The notes: generated from the letters alone by a model not told the origin. 64,000 nucleotides of DNA from Nocardiopsis sp. NRRL B-16309 (GCF_001279585.1 NZ_LGEC01000049.1:85194-149193); one strand, 5' to 3'; counted from the stretch's first letter, positions 27,501 through 37,529 are shown. Made by a program: numbers and translations.

Positions 27501-27810
27501 GCTGGTCTCCTCGGAAGGTCTGGGTGCCCGGGCGCCGGCCCGGGCGGTGGTCGGTCGGAACTGGCGTGGCGGGCGGGGCCGCCGCCGCGGGCGTCCGTTG
27601 GGGGTGGTGGCCGACCGCCGCGGCGCCCCTGGGGCAGCGGCGGGCGACGGCGGGTGACGGGCGGGGGCGGGGCCGCGGGCGTGCATCGAGGTGGCGGGCC
27701 CGCCCTGGTGCGCGGCACCCCCGGGCGACGCGGGGAACGGGCGGGGCCACGACGGCACCCCCTCGCGCGCGGTGCGGGCGAGGGGGTGCGGTGCCGCCGG
27801 CGCCGTCCCT
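27501..27810. other. 310-nt gap between gap and pgk
   Basis: Very GC-rich with G-run repeats; apart from the gap terminator at 27755-27789 and the pgk ribosome-binding site I see no gene. A pgk promoter probably lies here, since the terminator separates it from gap. Confidence 0.5.
27755..27789 (-). terminator. gap terminator
   Basis: GCACCCCCTCGC (27755-27766) pairs perfectly with GCGAGGGGGTGC (27778-27789), loop of 11 nt, 22 nt after the gap stop. Confidence 0.75.
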
Positions 27811-28815
<1,005 letters not shown>

Positions 28816-28917
28816 GGAACCAATCTCCTCATATATCGCACATCAATGTCACCCGCGCATTCCCCCCGCCAGGGACGATGCACCCCGGTGTGAACCGGAG
28901 TGACGACTTTGAACAGG

Positions 28918-28940
28918 GTTAACACGCGCCGGGTGTTGAC
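28918..28940. promoter_or_regulatory. Candidate gap operator
   Basis: GTTAACAC and GTGTTGAC flank a 7-nt spacer; 7 of 8 positions pair. It lies 103 nt before the gap GTG. No regulator can be named. Confidence 0.35.
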
Positions 28941-29100
28941 GAAGAGCCTAGCGGAGCACCAGCGGCGGGCCGTTCTCGACCCACGCCCGCCACGCTCACC
29001 AGGCCTCGTGGATTCGTGAACCATCCTGGCACTGCTCGGCGAAGAGGTCTATACCATTGTCGGAAGTTATCGACGTGTTCGTGCTGTTAACAAAGTCGAA

Positions 29101-29116
29101 CACCGTTGTGACGGTG
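29101..29116 (-). terminator. Probable whiA terminator
   Basis: CACCGT-TGTG-ACGGTG hairpin 54 nt past the whiA stop, followed on the minus strand by a T-rich stretch. Confidence 0.5.
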
Positions 29117-29169
29117 GTATTTCGGCGTCCACTGGCGCGCGGGCACCCGGGGACCGCCCCGCGCACCGG

Positions 29170-30150
29170 TCAGGGCACGAGCATGTCGGGAGTGAGGTTC
29201 GCCTCTGTTCCCTCGATCCCCAGATCGCTCGCCCGCTTGTCGGCCATCGCCAGCAGGCGCCGTATGCGCCCCGCGATGGCGTCCTTGGTCAACGGCGGGG
29301 ACGACAGCTGCCCCAGCTCCTCCAGCGACGCCTGCTTGTGTGCCAGCCGCAGCTGGCCCGCGGCCACCAGGTGCTCCGGGGCGTCCTCCCCCAGGATCTC
29401 CAGCGCCCGTTCCACCCGCGCGCCGGCCGCGACCGCGGCCCTGGCGCTGCGGCGCAGGTTGGCGTCGTCGAAGTTGGCCAGCCGGTTCGCGGTGGCGCGC
29501 ACCTCGCGGCGCATCCGCCGCTCCTCCCACGCCAGCACGCTCTGGTGGGCGCCCAGCAGCGTCAGCAGGGCCCCGATGGAGTCGCCGTCGCGCACGACCA
29601 CCCGGTCCACACCGCGCACCTCGCGCGCCTTGGCGTGCACCTTCAGCCGCCGCGCCGCGCCCACCAGCGCCAGCGCCGCCTCCGGCCCCGGGCAGGTGAC
29701 CTCCAGCGACATCGACCGGCCGGGCTCGGTCAGCGACCCGTGCGCGATGAACGCCCCCCGCCAGGCCGACTCCGAGTCACAGGCCCCGCCCGCCACCACG
29801 TGCCGGGGCAGTCCGCGGACCGGTCGGCCGTGGTTGTCGACCAGGCCGGTCTGGCGCGCCAGCGACTCGCCGTCCTTGATCACCCGGACCACGTACCGGT
29901 TGCCCTTGCGCAGCCCGCTCGGGGAGAGCACGACGACCTCGGACTCGTGCCCGAAGACCTCCGAGATGTCCTTGCGGAGCCGTCGCGCCGCGGCACCGGT
30001 GTCGAGTTCGGCCTCGATCACGATCCGTCCGCCCACCAGGTGCAGTCCTCCGGTGAAACGCAGGATGGTGGACACCTCCGCCTTGCGGCAGCATGGCTTG
30101 AGAATCGCCAGTCGGCTCAACTCGTCCTTCACCACGCCGGTCATCGCCAT
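29170..30150 (-). CDS. whiA: Sporulation regulator WhiA
   Basis: A 326-residue DNA-binding protein with a LAGLIDADG-homing-endonuclease-like N-terminal fold (MAMTGVVKDELSRLAILKPC) and a C-terminal HTH (LSSPPLTKDAIAGRIRRLLA). In Streptomyces WhiA works with WhiB to start sporulation septation; homologues occur in non-sporulating Gram-positives too. Complete length. It closes the uvrC-rapZ-yvcK-whiA block, here with one extra gene (DUF488) before it. Confidence 0.96.
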   Translation of the reverse strand: MAMTGVVKDELSRLAILKPCCRKAEVSTILRFTGGLHLVGGRIVIEAELDTGAAARRLRKDISEVFGHESEVVVLSPSGLRKGNRYVVRVIKDGESLARQTGLVDNHGRPVRGLPRHVVAGGACDSESAWRGAFIAHGSLTEPGRSMSLEVTCPGPEAALALVGAARRLKVHAKAREVRGVDRVVVRDGDSIGALLTLLGAHQSVLAWEERRMRREVRATANRLANFDDANLRRSARAAVAAGARVERALEILGEDAPEHLVAAGQLRLAHKQASLEELGQLSSPPLTKDAIAGRIRRLLAMADKRASDLGIEGTEANLTPDMLVP

Positions 30151-30351
30151 CGCCGCGAACCTCCCCTTGAACTGGCTTGCACCGGCGTCGCGCGCCTGAC
30201 GCCGGTCTGCGCCGCCGCGGCCCCGCCGCGTACGGCTGTCTCCGAGGCAGACTACGTCACCGGCGGCTTCGGGCCGACCCCTTCACGGCGTGTTGCCGAG
30301 CCGCCGTCCGCGCTGGCCGGGGGCGCTGTGGGCCTTCATGGCGATGTGCGT

Positions 30352-30744
30352 TCAATTGCTCCCGTCGGCCAGCAGGCCCTCCACGTGGTCGCGCAGCACG
30401 AGCGCGTGGTTGTGCTCGGTGTCGCGCGCGGCGTAGAGCAGGGTGACCGGTCCCCGCCGGGCCGCCTCCAGGACCGGTTCCAACGCCTCGGGCCGTTCCC
30501 GCAGTTCGGCGCGGTAGCGCTCGGCGAAGGAGTCGAAGCGCGAGGGGTCGTGCCCGAACCAGGTGCGCAGCTCCCGGCTGGGCGCGGCGTCCTTGAGCCA
30601 GGTGACGCCCTCCAGGGCGGATTTGCGCACCCCGCGCGGCCAGAGCCGGTCCACGAGGAAGCGCGCGCCCGCGGACCCGTCGCCCTCCGGGTGCTCGCGC
30701 ACCTCGTCGTAGACGCGCTCGACGCCGACACGGTGACCACTCAT
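30352..30744 (-). CDS. DUF488 family protein
   Basis: A 130-residue DUF488 protein from ATG 30744. FLVDRLWPRGVRKSALEGVTW, WFGHDPSRFDSFAERYRAEL and LLYAARDTEHNHALVL (fragments of the family pattern) are clear. Function unknown. It lies between yvcK and whiA, which usually are neighbours in actinobacteria, so it is an insertion into a conserved block. 45 nt from yvcK, 201 nt from whiA. Confidence 0.88.
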   Translation of the reverse strand: MSGHRVGVERVYDEVREHPEGDGSAGARFLVDRLWPRGVRKSALEGVTWLKDAAPSRELRTWFGHDPSRFDSFAERYRAELRERPEALEPVLEAARRGPVTLLYAARDTEHNHALVLRDHVEGLLADGSN

Positions 30745-30789
30745 GACGCGGGTGTGCCCGGAGCGCGCCCCTGCCAATCGCCCGCGCGG

Positions 30790-31764
30790 TCAGGTGGTCA
30801 GGATCCGTTCCAGGGCCGCCGCCAACCGCTCCGGGTCGTGCCGCGGCGTGCCGTCCCCCCGGTTCAGGTCGTCCAGTTCCAGGCGCCCGCCCAGTCGGCG
30901 GACCACCTCCGTGAGCGGCCCGACGTCGTCCACGGTCCCCCGGTCGGCCAGCACGACGTCGATCCCGAGCTTGGGCGCGTGCTCGTGCAGCACCTCCAGG
31001 TAGGTCTCCGGCCGGAAGTGCTCGGTCTCGCCGCGCTGCGGGGACAGGTTCAGCGTGACCATGCGCTGGGCACGGGTGCTGACCAGGGCGTCGGCGAGGT
31101 CGGGGACCAGCAGGTGGGGCAGCACGCTGGTGAACCACGACCCGGGGCCGAAGACCACCCAGTCGGCCTCGCGCACCGCCTTGACCGCCTGCGGGCTGGC
31201 CGGGGGCCCCTCGGGGATGAGCGAGATGGAGCGCACCTGCCCGCTGGTGCTGGCGCACGCCACCTGGCCCCGCACGATCGTGGTCTCCTCGGGCCGCAGC
31301 GGATCGATCCCGGCCACCTCCGCCACGATGTCCAGCGGCACCGACGACATCGGCAGGACCCGCCCGTGCGCGCCCAGGAGCTGGCCCACCCAGTCCAGGC
31401 CCGCGACGGAGTCGCCCAGCAGCTCCCACAGCGCCACGATGAGCAGGTTGCCCACCGCGTGGCCGTGCAGGTCGCCCTCGGAACGGAACCGGTGCTGGAT
31501 CACCTCGCTCCAGGTGTGTCCCCACTCGTCGTCGCCGCACAGGGCCGCCAGGGCCATCCGCAGGTCGCCCGGGGGGAGGACGCCGAGCTCCTCGCGGAGC
31601 CGGCCGCTGGACCCGCCGTCGTCGGCGACGGTGACGATCGCCGTCACGTCGGTGGTCACCCGGCGCAGCGCGGACAGGGAGGCGTGCAGGCCGTGGCCGC
31701 CCCCCAGGGCGACCACCCGGGGCGGGCGGCGGCCCTCCTCGTCCGGTGCGGTGCTGTTCGACAT
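30790..31764 (-). CDS. yvcK: YvcK/CofD-like gluconeogenesis factor
   Basis: A 324-residue protein of the YvcK/CuvA family, related to the CofD 2-phospho-L-lactate transferase. RVVALGGGHGLHASLSALRR, VADDGGSSGRLREELG and DLHGHAVGNLLIVALWEL are the conserved blocks. In other Gram-positives it binds UDP-GlcNAc and supports growth on gluconeogenic carbon and cell-shape control. ATG 31764. Neighbours rapZ and uvrC match the standard order, though a 615-nt repeat-bearing gap separates it from rapZ. Confidence 0.95.
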   Translation of the reverse strand: MSNSTAPDEEGRRPPRVVALGGGHGLHASLSALRRVTTDVTAIVTVADDGGSSGRLREELGVLPPGDLRMALAALCGDDEWGHTWSEVIQHRFRSEGDLHGHAVGNLLIVALWELLGDSVAGLDWVGQLLGAHGRVLPMSSVPLDIVAEVAGIDPLRPEETTIVRGQVACASTSGQVRSISLIPEGPPASPQAVKAVREADWVVFGPGSWFTSVLPHLLVPDLADALVSTRAQRMVTLNLSPQRGETEHFRPETYLEVLHEHAPKLGIDVVLADRGTVDDVGPLTEVVRRLGGRLELDDLNRGDGTPRHDPERLAAALERILTT

Positions 31765-31992
31765 GGCTGTGGCCTGCCCCCTCGTCCCGTGTGCAGCAAG
31801 CGCGGCCGGTCGCACCGCCGATGGCGGAACTGCGGCCACCCGCGCCCCCGGACCGCCGGGTACCCGTCCGTGGAGCGACCGGAACCGGCGGTGACCGGGC
31901 CAATGTAAGCCAAGACGCCCCGCTTGGCGATTCCGTTCCACCCCGGTTCACCGACACCCCGGTTCCGACCGGCGACCCCGGAGAGGGGAAGC
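31765..31992. other. Upstream region of yvcK
   Basis: Left part of the 615-nt space between yvcK and rapZ; the right part is filled by repeats. I see no gene here. A yvcK promoter is likely, since the repeats may interrupt read-through from rapZ. Confidence 0.4.
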
Positions 31993-32375
31993 GGAGCCGG
32001 AGGCCGTCCGCCGAGGAGTCGTCGGACCTCTCGCGGAGCGCTCCCGGGTGGGGGGCCGGAGCCGGAGGCTCTCCGTTGAGGGTGGAAGTCCACCCCGCGC
32101 GAAGCGCCCCCGGACGGTGGCGGGCGACGGAAAGTCAAGAACCGGAGCCGGAGGCTCTCCGTTGAGGGCGGAAGTCCACCCCGCGCGAAGCGCCCCCGGA
32201 CGGTGGCGGGCGACGGAAAGTCAAGAACCGGAGCCGGAGGCTCTCCGTTGAGGGCGGTAGTCCACCCCGCGCGAAGCGCCTCCGGACGGTGGCGAAGAAC
32301 CGGAGCCGGAGGCTCTCCGTTGAGGGCGGTAGTCCACCCCGCGCGAAGCGCCCCCGGACGGTGGCGGGCGACGGG
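31993..32375. repeat. Tandem 86-bp repeats between rapZ and yvcK
   Basis: Copies start with GGAGCCGGAGGCTCTCC at 32058, 32144, 32230 and 32302 (periods 86, 86, 72). A diverged copy begins near 31993. The copies are nearly identical except for a 14-nt deletion in the third. Each holds small hairpins (GAGCC-GGA-GGCTC and GCGCGAAGCGC). The period is not a multiple of three, so this is non-coding. The block ends 5 nt before the rapZ stop, so it may form the 3' end of the uvrC-rapZ mRNA. Confidence 0.9.
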
Positions 32376-32379
32376 TGGG

Positions 32380-33264
32380 CTATTCGCGTCCCACGTCCCT
32401 GTGCACCACGTGCACGTCGACCTCCTGGCCGCGCAGCTGCTCGGCGAACTGCTCGGCCATGGCCACGCTGCGGTGCCTGCCGCCGGTACAGCCCACCGCG
32501 AGCGTCATGTAGTGCTTGCCCTCGCGCTGGTACCCGGCGATGGTCAGCTTCAGGACCTCGGCGTAGGCCTCGATCATCTCCTTGGCGCCGTCCTGGGCCA
32601 GCACGAAGTCGCGCACCGGCTCGTCGCGCCCGTCCATCGGTCTGAGGTCGGGCACCCAGTGGGGGTTGGGCAGGAAGCGGCAGTCCAGGACGAGGTCGGC
32701 GTCGACCGGCAGACCGTGCTTGAACCCGAACGAGACGACGTTGGCGCGGGGACGCGCCTCGTCGGTCTCACCGAAGAACCCGATCACGCGGGCCTTGAGC
32801 TGGTGGACGTTGAGCTGTGAGGTGTCGATGACCAGGTCGGCCTCGCCGCGCACCGCCCGCAGGGTCTGGCGCTCGCGGTCGATGCCCTCGGTCAGGCGCC
32901 CCTCGCCCTGCAGCGGGTGCGGGCGGCGCACGCCCTCGAACCGCCGGACCAGGGCCTCGTCGCTCGCCTCCAGGTAGAGCACGCGCGCCACGATGTCCCG
33001 CTTGCGCAGCTCCTCCACCGTGGACAGCAGGTCCTCGGTGAAGGCCAGCGAACGCACGTCCACCACCACCGCGACCCGGGGCACCGCCCCGTGCGTGCGC
33101 CCCGCCAGCTCGATCATCGTCGGCAGGAGTCCGGGCGGCAGGTTGTCCACCACGAACCAGTCCAGGTCCTCCAGGGCCCTGGCCGCCGTACTCCGGCCCG
33201 CACCGGACATCCCGGTGACGATGACCACCTCGGGCGGCAGCTCGCCGCCCAGTTCGACCGTCAT
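32380..33264 (-). CDS. rapZ: RNase adapter / nucleotide-binding protein RapZ
   Basis: A 294-residue P-loop protein (YvcJ/RapZ family). VTGMSGAGRSTAARALEDL is the Walker A motif; the C-terminal VGCTGGRHRSVAMAEQFAEQ is the ligand-binding domain that in E. coli binds GlcN6P and an sRNA. Whether it acts on an sRNA in actinobacteria is not known. ATG 33264 overlaps the uvrC stop (ATGA). Confidence 0.95.
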   Translation of the reverse strand: MTVELGGELPPEVVIVTGMSGAGRSTAARALEDLDWFVVDNLPPGLLPTMIELAGRTHGAVPRVAVVVDVRSLAFTEDLLSTVEELRKRDIVARVLYLEASDEALVRRFEGVRRPHPLQGEGRLTEGIDRERQTLRAVRGEADLVIDTSQLNVHQLKARVIGFFGETDEARPRANVVSFGFKHGLPVDADLVLDCRFLPNPHWVPDLRPMDGRDEPVRDFVLAQDGAKEMIEAYAEVLKLTIAGYQREGKHYMTLAVGCTGGRHRSVAMAEQFAEQLRGQEVDVHVVHRDVGRE

Positions 33265-35282
33265 GTGTCTCCTCCCCCGTCAGTATTCTGCTGTCCCGGC
33301 GCCCGGTCGGCCTCCCCGCCGGCGGGCCCGCCCGTCAGGTGCGCGTGCACGGCCTCCGCCAGCTTGGGGCCGATGCCCGGCACCGCCGCGATCTCCTCGG
33401 CCGTGGCCGAGGCCAGTCGTTTCACCGAACCGAACTCCTTGATCAGCGCGGACCGGCGGGCCGGTCCCAGTCCGGCCAGTTCGTCCAGGCTGCTGCCCGT
33501 GAGCGCCTTGGCCCGCATCTGCCGGTGGTAGGTGATCGCGAACCGGTGCGCCTCGTCGCGCACCCGCTGCAACAGGTACAGGCCCTCCCCCGTCCGCGGG
33601 AGGATGACCGGGTCCTCGTCGTCGGGCAACCACACCTCCTCCAGCCGCTTGGCCAGCCCGCACACCGCCACGTCCTCGATGCCGAGTTCGTCCAGCGCCC
33701 GGCGCGCCGCCTCGGCCTGGGGCCGCGCGCCGTCCACCACCACAAGGTTAGGGGGATAGGCGAACTTACCGGGTGACGGCTCGGAGTCGCTTCGGTGACC
33801 GCCGTGGTCACCGGTCTCCCCCATCCGCGCCACCTCGCCGCTGCGCGAGCTCTCCTCCAGGTAGCGGCGGAACCGGCGGGTGATGACCTCGTACATGGCC
33901 GCGACGTCGTGCTGCTCGGCACCGCCCGGCCCGCTGCCGCGGATGGCGAAGCGCCGGTACTCCGACTTGCGCGCCAGCCCGTCCTCGAACACCACCATGG
34001 AGGCCACCACGTGCTCGCCCTGGAGGTTGGAGATGTCGTAGCACTCGATGCGCAGCGGCGCCTCCGGCAGGTCGAGCGCCTCCTGGATCTCGTTGAGGGC
34101 GCGCCCGCGGGTGCTCAGGTCGCCCGCCCGGTGGGTCTTGTGCCGGGCCAGCGACTCGCGCGCGTTCTTGTCCACGGTCTCCATGAGGGCCTTCTTGTCC
34201 CCGCGCCGGGGCACGCGCACGTCCACGGCCGAGCCCCGGTGCTCCGACAGCCACGACGCCACGGCGTCCAGGTCGGCGGGGGCGTGCGAGACCAGGACCT
34301 CGCGCGGAACGGCCGTGCCGGTCCCGGCGGTCTCGTCGGTGCCCTCCGCGGCCCCGTAGAGCTGCCCGAGGAAGGTCTCCATGAGCTCGCCCGGCCCGGC
34401 GTCGGTGACCTTGTCCACGACGTAGCCGCGCCGGCCCCGGATCCGGCCGCCGCGCACGTGGAAGATCTGGACGGCCGCCTCCAGGGGGTCGTCGGCCATG
34501 GCGATGACGTCGCAGTCGGTGGAGTCGGGCAGCACGACGGCCTGCTTCTCCAGGGCGGCCTTGAGCGCCTCGATGTCGTCGCGCAGCCGTGCGGCGCGCT
34601 CGTACTCCATCTCCTGGGCCGCCTCGGCCATCCGCGCCTCCAGCCGGCGGATGAAGCGCCCGGTGTCCCCGGCCAGGAAGGAGCAGAAGTCCTCGACCAG
34701 GTCCCGGTGCTCCTGCGGCGTGGCCTTGCCCACGCAGGGGGCCACGCACTTGCCGATGTAGCCGAGCAGGCACGGGCGCCCGCTGTTGCGGGCCCCCCGG
34801 AAGACGCCCGGGGAGCAGGTGCGCACGGGGAAGACGCGCAGGAGGAGGTCGACGGTCTCACGGATGGCCCAGGCGTGGGAGTAGGGGCCGAAGTAGCGCA
34901 CGCCCTTGCGCTTGGCCCCCCGCATCACCTGCACGCGCGGGAACTCCTCGTTGAGCGTGACGGCGAGGTAGGGGTAGCTCTTGTCGTCGCGGTACTTGAC
35001 GTTGAAGCGCGGGTCGTACTGCTTGATCCAGGAGTACTCCAGCTGGAGCGCCTCCACCTCGGTGCCGACGATGGTCCAGTCGACGTCGGCGGCGGTGGAG
35101 ACCATCTGCTGGGTCCGCGGGTGCAGCCCGGCGAAGTCGCGGAAGTAGGAGGAGAGCCGCGACCGCAGGTTCTTGGCCTTGCCCACGTAGATGACACGGC
35201 CCGCCTGGTCCCGGAACCGGTAGACACCGGGTGAGGTCGGGATGGAACCGGGCGCCGGGCGCAGGTGAGGAGTCGCAGCCAT
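33261..35282 (-). CDS. uvrC: UvrABC excinuclease subunit C
   Basis: A 673-residue repair nuclease that makes both cuts around UvrB-bound lesions. Residues about 10-95 are the GIY-YIG nuclease (SPGVYRFRDQAGRVIYVGKA), followed by the Cys-containing region, the UVR helix pair (EYERAARLRDDIEALKAAL) that binds UvrB, the RNase H-like C-terminal nuclease (ECYDISNLQGEHVVASMVV) and a helix-hairpin-helix end (AVPGIGPKLAEAVHAHL). The ATG at 35282 gives the usual start; extending upstream adds only unlikely residues. Divergent from mscS. Confidence 0.97.
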   Translation of the reverse strand: MAATPHLRPAPGSIPTSPGVYRFRDQAGRVIYVGKAKNLRSRLSSYFRDFAGLHPRTQQMVSTAADVDWTIVGTEVEALQLEYSWIKQYDPRFNVKYRDDKSYPYLAVTLNEEFPRVQVMRGAKRKGVRYFGPYSHAWAIRETVDLLLRVFPVRTCSPGVFRGARNSGRPCLLGYIGKCVAPCVGKATPQEHRDLVEDFCSFLAGDTGRFIRRLEARMAEAAQEMEYERAARLRDDIEALKAALEKQAVVLPDSTDCDVIAMADDPLEAAVQIFHVRGGRIRGRRGYVVDKVTDAGPGELMETFLGQLYGAAEGTDETAGTGTAVPREVLVSHAPADLDAVASWLSEHRGSAVDVRVPRRGDKKALMETVDKNARESLARHKTHRAGDLSTRGRALNEIQEALDLPEAPLRIECYDISNLQGEHVVASMVVFEDGLARKSEYRRFAIRGSGPGGAEQHDVAAMYEVITRRFRRYLEESSRSGEVARMGETGDHGGHRSDSEPSPGKFAYPPNLVVVDGARPQAEAARRALDELGIEDVAVCGLAKRLEEVWLPDDEDPVILPRTGEGLYLLQRVRDEAHRFAITYHRQMRAKALTGSSLDELAGLGPARRSALIKEFGSVKRLASATAEEIAAVPGIGPKLAEAVHAHLTGGPAGGEADRAPGQQNTDGGGDT

Positions 35283-35449
35283 GTCCCCATTCTGGTGCGT
35301 CCCCACGACATCCGGCCACCCGAGGCCCCGGTGTCACAGGGCACCGTCGCGCACGCCTCACCCCAAACGTCACGATTGGATTTCTGCATGCTCTAGGTTG
35401 GGCGGGTACGAACCATCTGACCGACTTGACGACAAGGGGGACCTTCCCT

Positions 35450-36610
35450 GTGAGCCCCTCACAATGGATCACCCTCGGCATCGTGATCGCCCTCGCGCTG
35501 ACCCTGGTGTTCGTGGTCCACTGGCTCCTGAACCACCAGCTGGGCAAAGTCTGGCCGATGGCGCGCTACCTGGTCTCGCGCTCGGCGGTGACCGCCTACC
35601 TCGCGGCGGCCGTGGTCGGCGCCAACCTGGCCCTGCCCAGCCCCTCCGACGTCGGCTGGAGCACCTACCAGGCCATCCAGCACCTGATGCGCATCCTCAT
35701 GATCGGGACGCTGACCGGCCTGGGCATCAGCCTGGCCTACGCGGCCACCGACATGATCCTGGACCGGTTGTCGATCTCCAACGGTGACGCCGACCGCAGG
35801 GCGCGGCGCTACCAGACCCAGGTCCGCCTGCTGCGGCGCGTGGTCACCTCGGTCATCGTCGTCCTGGCGATCGCCGCCATCCTCTTCACCTTCCCCCAGG
35901 TCCAGGCGCTGGGCGCCGGGCTGCTGGCCTCGGCCGGTGTGATCGGTATCGTCGCCGGTGTGGCCGCCCAGTCCATCCTGGGCAACCTCTTCGCCGGCCT
36001 CCAGCTAGCCTTCAGCGACTCGCTGCGCATCGGCGACGTGGTCGTGGTCGAGGGCGAGTGGGGCCGGGTCGAGGAGCTCAGCCTGGTCAACGTCACCATC
36101 AAGATCTGGGACGAGCGCCGCCTGGTCGTCCCCGTCGCCAACTTCACCACCACCAGCTTCGAGAACTGGACCAAGCAGGGAACCGCGATCACCGCCAAGG
36201 TGGTGCTGCCGCTTGACTGGGAGGTCCCCGTCGCGGAACTGCGCGAGGAGGCCGGCCGGCTGATCACGGCCAGCCCCAACTGGGACGGCCGCAGCTGGTC
36301 CTGCCAGGTCGTGGACATCACCGAATCCGGTGAGGTCATGGTGCGGGTGGTGGCCACCGCCGCCGACACCGGCGCGCAGTGGAACATCGCGTGCGAGATC
36401 CGCGAGCACCTCATCGGCTGGCTCGTCGAGCACTACCCCGAGTCGCTGCCGCGCAACCGCACCGAGTTCTTCTCCTCCGGCGAGGAGTCGCCCTACGCCA
36501 CGCAGTTCCCCTCCTCCGCCTTCCGGCAGAGCTCGCCCGTGCGGGAGTCCGCCGGCGCCCCGCGCAACGGCTCCACCAACCCTCCCGGCGGCGACCCCGG
36601 CGAGACCTGA
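35450..36610 (+). CDS. MscS-type mechanosensitive channel
   Basis: A 386-residue membrane protein from GTG 35450 (AAGGGGG nine bases upstream). N-terminal spans at about 3-25, 42-62 and 85-105, then the pore-lining helix GLLASAGVIGIVAGVAAQSI with Ala/Gly packing, and the MscS beta domain (FSDSLRIGDVVVVEGEWGRVEE, split as FSDSLRIGDVV and EGEWGRVEE). The last 40 residues are Ser/Pro rich. Expected to release solutes on osmotic down-shock. Divergent from uvrC and closed by a strong hairpin. Confidence 0.9.
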   Translation: MSPSQWITLGIVIALALTLVFVVHWLLNHQLGKVWPMARYLVSRSAVTAYLAAAVVGANLALPSPSDVGWSTYQAIQHLMRILMIGTLTGLGISLAYAATDMILDRLSISNGDADRRARRYQTQVRLLRRVVTSVIVVLAIAAILFTFPQVQALGAGLLASAGVIGIVAGVAAQSILGNLFAGLQLAFSDSLRIGDVVVVEGEWGRVEELSLVNVTIKIWDERRLVVPVANFTTTSFENWTKQGTAITAKVVLPLDWEVPVAELREEAGRLITASPNWDGRSWSCQVVDITESGEVMVRVVATAADTGAQWNIACEIREHLIGWLVEHYPESLPRNRTEFFSSGEESPYATQFPSSAFRQSSPVRESAGAPRNGSTNPPGGDPGET

Positions 36611-36635
36611 GCCGCCCGCCGCACACCCACCGAGC

Positions 36636-36680
36636 ACGTGAGGGCGCCCGGAGCGGATTCCGCTCCGGGCGCCCTCACGT
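36636..36680. terminator. Bidirectional terminator, 22-bp perfect stem
   Basis: Two perfectly complementary 22-nt arms (36636-36657 and 36659-36680) around a single-base loop, between convergent mscS and the Rieske gene. Confidence 0.85.
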
Positions 36681-36701
36681 CGTGCCTCCGCCGGGGCGGG
36701 C

Positions 36702-37118
36702 TCAGTCGAGGATGATGTCGGTGCCGTCGATGGTGACGGTGAACCCCTCCAGCGGCTCGGTGGCCGGCCCCTTGAGCGCCTCGCCGGTGGCGACGTCGAA
36801 CTCGCTGCCGTGGCACAGGCAGCCGATCACCTCGTCCACCTCCTGGACGGTGCACCCGCCGTGCGTGCACACGGCGGTGAAGGCGCGGAAGTCGCCTTCC
36901 TGCGGCTGGGTGACCACCAGCTTGCTGTCGCTGAAGACCGCGCCGCCGCCCACGGGCACGTCCGTGGTCTGGCCGACCACCTGGCCGCGGCGGACCTCCT
37001 GGGGGTCGGGCGGTTCACCGCCGCAGGCACTCACTGCGGTCACGGTCGCCGCGGCTCCCGCCGTTCCGAGCAGGCGGCGCCTGCTCACTCCGCACCCGCA
37101 CGTCCTCTGACCAGACAC
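36702..37118 (-). CDS. Rieske [2Fe-2S] Tat lipoprotein
   Basis: A 138-residue protein from GTG 37118 (GAGGAG nine bases upstream). SRRRLLGTAG is a twin-arginine signal and ends in the lipobox VSAC, so a folded, lipid-anchored protein outside the membrane is expected. CTHGGCTV and CLCHGSEFD supply the two Cys and two His of a Rieske cluster. Such small Rieske lipoproteins are usually electron carriers or assimilatory-type domains of unknown partner. Monocistronic. Confidence 0.88.
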   Translation of the reverse strand: MSGQRTCGCGVSRRRLLGTAGAAATVTAVSACGGEPPDPQEVRRGQVVGQTTDVPVGGGAVFSDSKLVVTQPQEGDFRAFTAVCTHGGCTVQEVDEVIGCLCHGSEFDVATGEALKGPATEPLEGFTVTIDGTDIILD

Positions 37119-37352
37119 GACAGAACGCTCCTCACCTGCGCTGGGAATCACTACACACTGTAGTAGCCGGGGCGAGGTGTCCCGTTCCGGGGTGGTGTGA
37201 CCCACGTCCTCGCCGGGATCGCCGGACCACGTGGCGGCGAACACCCGTGCTCGCACGCGGACGCCCGCGATCCCGGCCGACGCGGACACCGAGGAGGCCG
37301 ACACAACGGACCCCCCGGCGGCCTGCCAGGGGGTTCCGCGTGTTCGGTGGGT

Positions 37353-37529
37353 TTACCTTTCCGCCCGCACCCGGGTGAGCAGCGCCACCCATTCCGGGCC
37401 GGGGACCGTGAGGTGCCCGAGGTCACGGTTCTGGGTGTCCCTGATGTCCGCGCCCGCAGCGTGCTCCCGAACTTCGACGCATTGGCCGCTCGTGCTGCTG
37501 TAGCTCGACTTATGCCAGGTGCTGCTCAC
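37353..37529 (-). CDS. DUF397 protein, partner of XRE regulator
   Basis: A 58-residue protein from GTG 37529. STWHKSSYSSTSGQCVEV and the end GPEWVALLTRV are the DUF397 signature. Its GTG overlaps the XRE stop (GTGA). XRE-DUF5753 plus DUF397 pairs are a large actinobacterial family that includes BldB/WhiJ-type developmental regulators; the small partner is thought to modulate the DNA-binding protein. Easy to miss because it is short and starts with GTG. Confidence 0.88.
   Translation of the reverse strand: MSSTWHKSSYSSTSGQCVEVREHAAGADIRDTQNRDLGHLTVPGPEWVALLTRVRAER

Larger units (their letters stand above)
28816..29169. promoter_or_regulatory. 354-nt region upstream of gap and downstream of whiA
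   Basis: Lower GC than its surroundings. Contains the gap ribosome-binding site, a palindrome at 28918-28940 and a whiA terminator hairpin at 29101-29116. No gene seen. Confidence 0.5.

Noticed and set aside
31993..32375. Tandem repeats as a CRISPR array
   Set aside because: Whole 86-bp units are alike; there are no variable spacers between short constant repeats.
32048..32820. Plus-strand frames across the 86-bp repeats and rapZ
   Set aside because: Repeat period is not a multiple of three, and the frames oppose rapZ.
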